Assembly: GCA_002319075.1 (NCBI GenBank)
Contig: NVQB01000001.1
Span: forward strand, 1,054,001 to 1,118,000
Direction: 5' to 3'
Source of the DNA: Sphingobacteriaceae bacterium
Lineage (GTDB): Bacteria; Bacteroidota; Bacteroidia; B-17B0; Aurantibacillaceae
Length of the DNA stretch: 64,000 nt
The position numbers and the translations under genes are program-made. The notes under the pieces are model-generated. The model saw only the letters and a program-made list of their open reading frames with translations, was not told where the DNA came from and did no database searches. The first letter of the stretch is position 1; every line of letters begins with the position of its first letter. Shown here one piece after another: positions 16,815 to 23,317 of the stretch.

Positions 16815-18674
16815 CTATTTTACTTTTTTATTAGTGAACAAATTCTTTACGATCTCAAGTGCAATGTGATGGGCTGTTATAGGAAGGCCATCATAATTTA
16901 AAATGGAAATTAGTTTGTTCGGGTCTACTTGCAATTCGATGCTTATAATGCTTTTCATTTGTGCGTCACGGTTCTGCTCGATCACAAAAACTTTTTTATG
17001 TGAAGTAATAAATTCTTCTACTGTTTTATTAAAAGGAAAAGAACGTATGCGTAATGCGTCCAAAGTTATTCCCTGCAATTTTAAGTCATCCATTGCTTCT
17101 TCCACCGAATAGGCAGAAGTACCAAAAAACAGGACTCCATTTTCAGAACTATTTTTTTCCTGGTAAAGTTCTGGCTTATGAACCATAGTCTTAGAAGTCT
17201 CCCATTTTTTCATGAGACGGTCCATGTTTTTTTTGTAAGCATTTCCGTCTTCCGTATAAACTGCATATTCATCACGCGATGTACCGCGCGTAAAATACGA
17301 CCCTTTGGTAGGATGTGTGCCCGGATAAGTACGGTAAGGTATTCCATCGTTGTCCACGTCTTTATACCGCCCGAAGCGCTCAATTTTTTCAAGCTGCTCC
17401 GCGTTTAACACTTTACCTCTTTTGTATTCGCGTTTATCATCCCACTGCAAGGGGGCAGAAATATGGTCATTCATTCCTAAATCTAAATCGGTCATCACAA
17501 TGATTGGCGTTTGCAGTTCTTCCGCCAGATCAAAAGCATCAGCTGTCATGTCAAAGCACTCCTTAGGCGTGGAAGGAAACAGTAAAACATGTTTAGTATC
17601 CCCATGCGAAGCATAGGCAGCCTCCATTACATCCGATTGCTGTGTGCGCGTTGGCATTCCGGTGGAGGGTCCGGTGCGTTGCACATCAATAAGTACAGCG
17701 GGAATTTCGGCGAAATAAGCCAGTCCCAGAAATTCATTCATTAACGAAACACCAGGACCGCTGGTGGCAGTAAATGATCTTGCCCCATTCCAGCCGGCAC
17801 CAATAACCATGCCTATTGCGGCTAATTCATCTTCCGCCTGAACAATGGCCACTTTTCTTTTCCCTGTCTCTTTATCTAAACGCAAGGTGGCCGAATAATC
17901 CATAAATGCTTCAACTACAGATGTAGAAGGAGTTATAGGATACCAGGCAGCTACACTCGCGCCGCCATACACGGCTCCTAATCCACACGCAGAATTTCCA
18001 TCCATTAAAATTGAATCTTTTAATAACTCCCTTCGCTCTACACGCATGTCTAAGGGATATTTAAAATTCTCACGAATATAATCTCCACCTAGTTGTAAGG
18101 CTTTAACGTTGGCGGGAATCAATTTTTCTTTTCCTTTGAACTGGTCTGCCAGCAAGCCTTCGAGCACTTCAAATTCAATAGCGAAAAGCGCTGCTAAAGC
18201 GCCAACATAAATAATGTTTTTAAATAATTGACGTTGCCGGGGATCTGAATAATTTTCATTACACATATCCATTAAAGGAATCCCTATGTAGTGTATATCA
18301 GAGCGCAGATACTCCTCGTTTAATTTTTTAGAGCTATCATATAATAAATATCCTCCGGGCCTTACCGAAGCAATATCAGCCTTCATACTCTGAGGATTCA
18401 CCGCTACAAGCAGATCAATCCCTTCGCGGCGACCAAGATAACCTTTCTCACTTACACGTACTTCGTACCATGTTGGTAATCCTTGTATATTGGAAGGAAA
18501 AATATTTTTTGGTGTTACAGGAATTCCCATCCTGAAAATAGCCTTCGTAAATAAATGATTCGCACTTGCAGATCCTGTGCCATTTACATTTGCAAAACGC
18601 ACAACAAAATTATTTATTCCGCTGTTTTTAATTGCAGACCCATTGCTGCCGGTTGATTTAGTGCTTGATGACAT
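16815..18674 (-). CDS. korA: 2-oxoacid:ferredoxin oxidoreductase, fused gamma-alpha subunit
   Basis: The 619-residue protein is a gamma-alpha fusion. Residues ~25-205 form the gamma (CoA-side) domain, with FANVNGTGSASANHLFTKAI and RREGIDLLVAVNPQSM. The alpha pyrimidine-binding domain starts at about 225 with GNSACGLGAVYGGASVAAWYPITP, followed by AIGMVIGAGWNGARSFTATSGPG; the transketolase C-terminal domain ends the protein. With KorB it forms the 2-oxoacid:ferredoxin oxidoreductase. It overlaps the preceding flavoprotein gene by 17 nt, so the three genes form one operon. A fused gamma-alpha chain is the common arrangement in this family. Confidence 0.92.
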   Translation of the reverse strand: MSSSTKSTGSNGSAIKNSGINNFVVRFANVNGTGSASANHLFTKAIFRMGIPVTPKNIFPSNIQGLPTWYEVRVSEKGYLGRREGIDLLVAVNPQSMKADIASVRPGGYLLYDSSKKLNEEYLRSDIHYIGIPLMDMCNENYSDPRQRQLFKNIIYVGALAALFAIEFEVLEGLLADQFKGKEKLIPANVKALQLGGDYIRENFKYPLDMRVERRELLKDSILMDGNSACGLGAVYGGASVAAWYPITPSTSVVEAFMDYSATLRLDKETGKRKVAIVQAEDELAAIGMVIGAGWNGARSFTATSGPGVSLMNEFLGLAYFAEIPAVLIDVQRTGPSTGMPTRTQQSDVMEAAYASHGDTKHVLLFPSTPKECFDMTADAFDLAEELQTPIIVMTDLDLGMNDHISAPLQWDDKREYKRGKVLNAEQLEKIERFGRYKDVDNDGIPYRTYPGTHPTKGSYFTRGTSRDEYAVYTEDGNAYKKNMDRLMKKWETSKTMVHKPELYQEKNSSENGVLFFGTSAYSVEEAMDDLKLQGITLDALRIRSFPFNKTVEEFITSHKKVFVIEQNRDAQMKSIISIELQVDPNKLISILNYDGLPITAHHIALEIVKNLFTNKKVK

Positions 18675-20454
18675 TCGTACCTCCCACTTTACTTACGTTA
18701 TAGAAAAATTTCTGCATGTCCCACGCAGCTGTCGGACAACGCTCTGCACACAATCCGCAGTGCAGACAAACGTTTTCATCTTTTACCATGACTCGTTTTG
18801 TAGGCAATGTTCCCGAAACATACAGATCCTGATCGAGTTGTAGTGCCGGCGCTTTCAATTTAGAGCGCAAATCAGATTCGTTTTCTTCATTTTCGGTAAA
18901 TGTGATGCAGGCAGTGGGGCAAACATCCATACAGGCATCACACTCAATGCATTTGGTTTCTGTAAAAACAGTTTGAACATCACAATTCAAACAACGTTCA
19001 GCTTCGTTACAAGCCGTCTGAAGATCAAATCCTAATTCAACTTCTTTCTTAATATTTTTTAAGGTCAGCTGTTTGTCTGCTTGAGGTACTGCATAACGCG
19101 AATCTGTTGTCACTTGAGAATCATAACTCCATTCGTGAATTCCCATTTTCTGACTCACAAGATTTACATATGGAGCAGGACGTTCGGTAAGCTGATTTTT
19201 TTGCTGACACATTAAGTGCATGGAGATCGCAGCCTGGTGTCCATGAGCTACAGCGGTTATCACATTTTTAGGCCCGAAAGCCGCATCACCACCAAAAAAA
19301 ACCTTAGGATGTGTAGAGGCAAAAGTTTTTTCATTCACTACAGGCATTCCATCTTTATCAAACTCAACACCCATATCCCGTTCTATCCATGGAAAACTAT
19401 TCTCCTGTCCCACTGCAATTAAAACATCGTCGGCTTCTACAAAAACCTCTGCTTCACCTGTAGGTACAAGTTTACGCTTATTGTTTTCATACACAGCTTT
19501 CACTTTTTCAAAAGTCATTCCTTTTAAAACGCCATTCTCCACCACAAAAGATTTCGGAACATGATTATCCAAAATAGGAATGTCCTCATGTTGCGCATCT
19601 TCTTTTTCCCAGGGAGAAGCTTTCATTTCCGAAAAAGGGCTTCTAACTAATACCTTCACATGCTCACCGCCAAGCCTGCGGGCTGTGCGACAGCAGTCCA
19701 TCGCCGTATTCCCACCACCAAGCACTATTACGTTTTTGCCAATACTCTTTGTATGCTCGAAGGCAACAGAACCTAACCAATTAATTCCAATGTGTATGTT
19801 TTTCGCTCCTTCTTTTCGTCCGGGTAAATCAAGATCTCTGCCACGCGGTGCTCCTGTTCCAATAAAAACAGCATCGTAACCCGCGTCTAAAATTTCTTTC
19901 AGACTTTTCACATACTGATCAAAATGCTGATGAATACCCAGATCAAGAATATAATTTACCTCTTCATTTAAAACAGTTTCAGGTAAACGAAAAGCAGGAA
20001 TCTGGCTCCGCATAAATCCGCCACCCAGTTTTTGCTGTTCGAATAAATGCACTTCATACCCTTCAGGGGCCAGGTCACGCGCCACAGTGAGCGATGCGGG
20101 ACCACCACCAATTAACGCCACCTTTTTTCCATTAGATTTAAATGGAGCTTTGGGCATCATATGCTTTACGTCATCCTTATTATCAGCAGCTACTCGTTTT
20201 AAACGGCAAATGGCTACGGGCTCTTCTTCCTTAAGCCGGCCTCTCCGGCACGCCGGTTCACATGGCCGGTCGCAGGTTCTCCCTAATACTCCGGGAAAAA
20301 CATTGGAATCCCAATTGATCATATATGCATCAGAAAACCTTCCTTCGGCAATTAATCGGATATATTGGGGAACTGGAGTGTGCGCAGGACAAGCGTGCTG
20401 GCAATCTACTACTTTGTGAAAATACTCGGGATCTTTAATGTCTGTTGCTTTCAA
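18658..20454 (-). CDS. GltD-like FAD/NAD(P) oxidoreductase with ferredoxin-type 2x[4Fe-4S] C-terminus
   Basis: This 598-residue flavoprotein leads the kor operon. The N-terminus has the cysteine pattern of the glutamate-synthase small-subunit/dihydropyrimidine dehydrogenase Fe-S domain (CQHACPAHTPVPQYIRL, TCDRPCEPACRRG). An FAD site follows (VALIGGGPASLTVARDLAPEG, ~residue 105) and an NAD(P) site (VIVLGGGNTAMDCCRTARRL, ~residue 250). The C-terminus carries two [4Fe-4S] motifs, CIECDACMDVCP and CLHCGLCAERCP. It probably passes electrons between ferredoxin reduced by KorAB and NAD(P)H. The start is TTG; an in-frame stop lies a short way upstream with no ATG between. The combination fits electron bifurcation or ferredoxin:NADP transfer, which is inference. 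Confidence 0.85.
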   Translation of the reverse strand: MKATDIKDPEYFHKVVDCQHACPAHTPVPQYIRLIAEGRFSDAYMINWDSNVFPGVLGRTCDRPCEPACRRGRLKEEEPVAICRLKRVAADNKDDVKHMMPKAPFKSNGKKVALIGGGPASLTVARDLAPEGYEVHLFEQQKLGGGFMRSQIPAFRLPETVLNEEVNYILDLGIHQHFDQYVKSLKEILDAGYDAVFIGTGAPRGRDLDLPGRKEGAKNIHIGINWLGSVAFEHTKSIGKNVIVLGGGNTAMDCCRTARRLGGEHVKVLVRSPFSEMKASPWEKEDAQHEDIPILDNHVPKSFVVENGVLKGMTFEKVKAVYENNKRKLVPTGEAEVFVEADDVLIAVGQENSFPWIERDMGVEFDKDGMPVVNEKTFASTHPKVFFGGDAAFGPKNVITAVAHGHQAAISMHLMCQQKNQLTERPAPYVNLVSQKMGIHEWSYDSQVTTDSRYAVPQADKQLTLKNIKKEVELGFDLQTACNEAERCLNCDVQTVFTETKCIECDACMDVCPTACITFTENEENESDLRSKLKAPALQLDQDLYVSGTLPTKRVMVKDENVCLHCGLCAERCPTAAWDMQKFFYNVSKVGGTNVIKH

Positions 20455-20516
20455 ATTCTTAGGATTAATAGGGAATACTAGAGATGCTTAACAATTAAAG
20501 GAACGTGTGATATTCT

Positions 20517-20545
20517 CAAAAATAAGATATTTTTATTAAAAACAA
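20517..20545 (-). promoter_or_regulatory. Promoter of the flavoprotein-korAB operon
   Basis: On the minus strand TATTTTTG (20517-20524) matches -7 TAnnTTTG, with TTG (20543-20545) 18 nt further upstream. It lies 63 nt before the TTG start of the first gene and is the best promoter candidate in this gap. Confidence 0.5.
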
Positions 20546-20757
20546 GCATTCAATAAAAATATACAGAGTATTCTTTATCTGGAACAAACCTAAATAGTGC
20601 ATCACCCTGGCATTTATTCATACTCCTTAAACCGGGCTTCATCTAAAATGGAGGTTCCGCCGCCTTATTTTCATTTTTCTTTTAGGGGCATCACCTTCAA
20701 ATACCGTCATAGTACAAAACACAGTCATTTAAATAATTACACTAAAAATTAAGGATC
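20546..20757. other. Rest of the divergent intergenic gap, nothing recognised
   Basis: The 303-nt gap between the flavoprotein operon and the small exported protein holds the promoter above. In the remainder I find no frame longer than a few codons with a plausible start, no tRNA-like fold and no strong hairpin. It must contain the rightward promoter for the gene at 20758, but no clear TAnnTTTG box is seen. Confidence 0.4.
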
Positions 20758-21264
20758 ATGAAAAATTCAATAATTACATATCTTTTAGGTTTTTTCTTTT
20801 TGATTTCCTGCTTTAAAGCTATGAGCAACATCAAACATTTTTCAGATCCGGATGTTTGTCTTGAAATTGACGGTAAAATTTCTAACGCCAACGATGGTGA
20901 AGATAAAACGTGTCTTGTAGAGCTTTTCACTGCAAACAATCTGGTAAGTTGGGCAACATTAAAAGACGGAAAAAAGGCTTTTAAATTTGCCCTTAAAAAA
21001 AATACAGTTTATACAATCAGAATTTCTAAACGGGGTTACGTTTCGCGTCTTGTTTGCGTAAATACAAAAACAAGTGCAGATCCTGAGGACTTATTCAGTT
21101 TCTCGTTCGAAACAAAACTCTTGAAAAATGAAGAAGCTGAAAAAATGAATAAGGAATTTTTAGACCTTCCCATTGCATTAATTTATTTTGACACCAAAAA
21201 AGACTGTTTCATCTACGATAGAGAATATACTTCCAAAGTAAAAAAAGAAGTCGCACTGAAATAA
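20758..21264 (+). CDS. Small exported protein of unknown function
   Basis: The protein has 168 residues. The first ~24 residues are a signal sequence with a possible lipobox (FFLISC), so it is either a lipoprotein or cleaved after AMS. The mature part has a beta-rich segment reminiscent of a carboxypeptidase-regulatory or Ig-like module (CLEIDGKISNAND, TVYTIRISKRGYVSRLVCV) followed by a helical part, LLKNEEAEKMNKEFLDLPIALIYFD. I recognise no characterised family. A hairpin and a strong terminator follow within 150 nt. Confidence 0.6.
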   Translation: MKNSIITYLLGFFFLISCFKAMSNIKHFSDPDVCLEIDGKISNANDGEDKTCLVELFTANNLVSWATLKDGKKAFKFALKKNTVYTIRISKRGYVSRLVCVNTKTSADPEDLFSFSFETKLLKNEEAEKMNKEFLDLPIALIYFDTKKDCFIYDREYTSKVKKEVALK

Positions 21265-21286
21265 ACGCATATAGTACAACAGAAGT

Positions 21287-21332
21287 ACAACGTTGAAGTG
21301 AAAGCGCCTATGCGATTCTACTTCAGTGTTGT
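21287..21332. other. Imperfect inverted repeat in the 3' UTR
   Basis: ACAACGTTGAAGT (21287-21299) pairs with ACTTCAGTGTTGT (21320-21332) at 11 of 13 positions, enclosing 20 nt that contain a CGC/GCG mini-stem. It lacks a T-run, so it is not itself a terminator; the terminator lies 50 nt further. Confidence 0.5.
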
Positions 21333-21380
21333 GTAGAGTTGATTGTTTCTAATCCTGGGGGGGCTTATTAACATCAACAT

Positions 21381-21410
21381 AAAAAAGCCCTTGGTAATGG
21401 GGCTTTTTTT
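21381..21410 (+). terminator. Rho-independent terminator
   Basis: AAAAAAGCCC and GGGCTTTTTT form a 10-bp stem around a 9-nt loop, followed by T residues. It ends the transcript of the small exported protein gene. Confidence 0.85.
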
Positions 21411-21517
21411 ATTCTTAAAATAGGTCAAATTTATAGCAGTTTGATTAAAAGATCGATAGAGGTTATTTTACGAGATAAAGTTGCTAAAAATAACCAGCTG
21501 ATCTCCATCGTCCACTA

Positions 21518-21892
21518 TCAAGAAATTATTTCATACTCAAATCTTGAATTACTGGCTATTTCCAATTGCTCACCAAAACTAAAAATATCTTCATCGTCTT
21601 CTTCGTAACGCCATACAATACGCACTGTAGTGGTGTTTGATTTAAAAGTATTTACAAGCCTCAGAATATCCAAAAGCATAAGCGTTGAAGACGTATTGGC
21701 ATAATACATGGAAAGAGTCAGTTTAAGCGAGGAGGGATTTTTTTTAAGGTACTCATTTAACCAGTCTACTATCTCACTATAAAATTTTTGAGCGTGACTC
21801 AATGTTGAAACTCCCGAAATACGGAGGTCCCCATTCAAATTTAATTCTACTTTGGGTGTCTGTGATGTAGCCTCTATAAGTAAGTTATCCAT
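21518..21892 (-). CDS. SiaC/DUF1987 family regulatory phosphoprotein
   Basis: The protein has 124 residues and the full DUF1987 pattern: an N-terminal IEATSQTPKVELNLNGDLRISGVST strand region, FYSEIVDWLNEYL helix, MYYANTSSTLMLLDIL, and VRIVWRYEEDDEDIFSFGEQL. In Pseudomonas aeruginosa SiaC, a threonine (T68) in the NTSST-like loop is phosphorylated by SiaB and dephosphorylated by SiaA, which controls diguanylate-cyclase binding; here the loop is NTSST near residues 66-70. The ATG at 21892 is chosen because homologues start there; a longer frame adds 12 unrelated residues. No SiaA or SiaB partner is visible nearby. Confidence 0.8.
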   Translation of the reverse strand: MDNLLIEATSQTPKVELNLNGDLRISGVSTLSHAQKFYSEIVDWLNEYLKKNPSSLKLTLSMYYANTSSTLMLLDILRLVNTFKSNTTTVRIVWRYEEDDEDIFSFGEQLEIASNSRFEYEIIS

Positions 21893-22019
21893 TTTTTTTT
21901 TGTGCGATGGGTTATAGGTTTGGATCAATCATTTTGTATCTCAAACTTAACTATTGTTTTAAATACAATTCTCATTGGTTTGGTAAATAATGACTGTTGT
22001 TAATAAATGAACTGGTAAA

Positions 22020-22391
22020 TTAATATTCTTTATAATTGAACTTTAGCCTGCAAATTTTCTCAAAAAGCTGGCCCGATTCTTTAAGCACCGTATCATCCTT
22101 GGGAAACAACCAGTCAATTTCTGTTTTTTGAAAAAAATCATCGTAAGACGAAGCTTCCTTAAATAAACCAAGTAAACTTTTAATAGAAACAGAGTTTAGG
22201 CTTTGTAAGTTAATTACAAAAAGCACTTCAGATCTTATTTTCTTATATTTTTTAAATTCATCCGATACGTGCCCATAAAAATACGCAGCATCTTCCGACA
22301 CAGAATGCCCCTCTATTGAAAATGTATTTGTGCTATAATTAATTACAACCTCAGGTGTTTTTTTTGTCTTGTGTATAATTATAGTTTTCAA
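22020..22391 (-). CDS. Divergent SiaC/DUF1987 family protein
   Basis: The protein has 123 residues and is a diverged paralogue of the preceding gene. The shared elements are KTPEVVINYSTNTFSIEGHSV, EDAAYFYGHVSDEF, the loop NSVSI in place of NTSST, and TEIDWLFPKDD in place of VWRYEEDDED. The key position is serine rather than threonine, so it might still be phosphorylated. The start is TTG immediately after an in-frame TGA, so no ATG start exists upstream. It lies 128 nt upstream of the SiaC gene and shares its strand; the pair may be co-transcribed. Its function is inferred only from the family. Confidence 0.65.
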   Translation of the reverse strand: MKTIIIHKTKKTPEVVINYSTNTFSIEGHSVSEDAAYFYGHVSDEFKKYKKIRSEVLFVINLQSLNSVSIKSLLGLFKEASSYDDFFQKTEIDWLFPKDDTVLKESGQLFEKICRLKFNYKEY

Positions 22392-22615
22392 TCAGATAAT
22401 CTTATTTACGCTTCCATTATTTTCATTGTGAATTCACTTTACAGGAAATACTGAAAGCCACGTTTTTAGTGAGGCCGCGTAAATTTACATTTAGTTTACA
22501 ATGAGTCTTAAAAGCATTAACAAATGAGTTAATTGACCAATAACTGAGGTAATTTTTACGATTTTACCTAAAACGCTGACTGAAAATTTAAGATTCTGAC
22601 AAACTGATTTATTGT

Positions 22616-23317
22616 CTAAACACTGATTCTACTCGAAAATTCTTTCATCTTTCTTTGAGAAACGGCCACGTGGTGATCATTATTCATTATTAAGATTCCA
22701 CTGCGCCCTTTTGTGAATTTTTTTATCTGATTAATATTTATGATAAAAGAATGATGACATCTGTAAAAAAATGCCGGCAATATAGATTCATACTCACCAA
22801 TGTTTTTTGTAGATACGACGGAGTTTTCCTGTGTATGTATAGTTGTATAAGCACCGTCAGCTTCAAGAAACACTATAGTGTCAAACTTTATAAATTCAAG
22901 TCCGGCCGATGTGTAAACCGAAAGAAAATTTGCAACTAAATTTAAATCCTTTTTTGCTTCCCGAACAAGTTTAGAAGCTCGGTCAACTGCAGTAATAAAT
23001 TCCGTTCTGTTAATAGGCTTTAAAATATAATCTATGGCCTGTGCACGCAAAGCCTGAAGAGTGTAATTGTTATGAGCGGTGATAAAGATAACTTCAAATG
23101 TTTTTTCGGCCACCCGCTTTAACACATCGAAACCCGTGCCACCTTTAATATGAATGTCTAGAAAAAGAAGTTCGGGTTTTAGCAGATCTATTTGTGCCAC
23201 AGCTTCTTCAACGTTATCAACAACTGCTATGACTCTGCAATCCGGAAAATTCTCGGAAATATTTTTTTTTAGCAGTTCCTGGCCTGCGATTTCATCTTCA
23301 ACTATGAGTGTTCTCAT
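22616..23317 (-). CDS. LytTR family response regulator
   Basis: The protein has 233 residues. The receiver domain (~1-120) has the acidic pair IVEDEIAG, the phospho-acceptor aspartate in LLFLDIHIKGGTG (about residue 53), the FITAHN threonine and the conserved lysine in DYILKPINR. The C-terminal LytTR DNA-binding domain (~130-233) shows IVFLEADGAYTTIHTQ, RCHHSFIININQI and VAVSQRKMKEF. It starts inside the histidine-kinase gene (20-nt overlap), so the two form a coupled two-component system. Its target genes are unknown; the neighbouring SiaC pair is a candidate. Confidence 0.92.
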   Translation of the reverse strand: MRTLIVEDEIAGQELLKKNISENFPDCRVIAVVDNVEEAVAQIDLLKPELLFLDIHIKGGTGFDVLKRVAEKTFEVIFITAHNNYTLQALRAQAIDYILKPINRTEFITAVDRASKLVREAKKDLNLVANFLSVYTSAGLEFIKFDTIVFLEADGAYTTIHTQENSVVSTKNIGEYESILPAFFYRCHHSFIININQIKKFTKGRSGILIMNNDHHVAVSQRKMKEFSSRISV

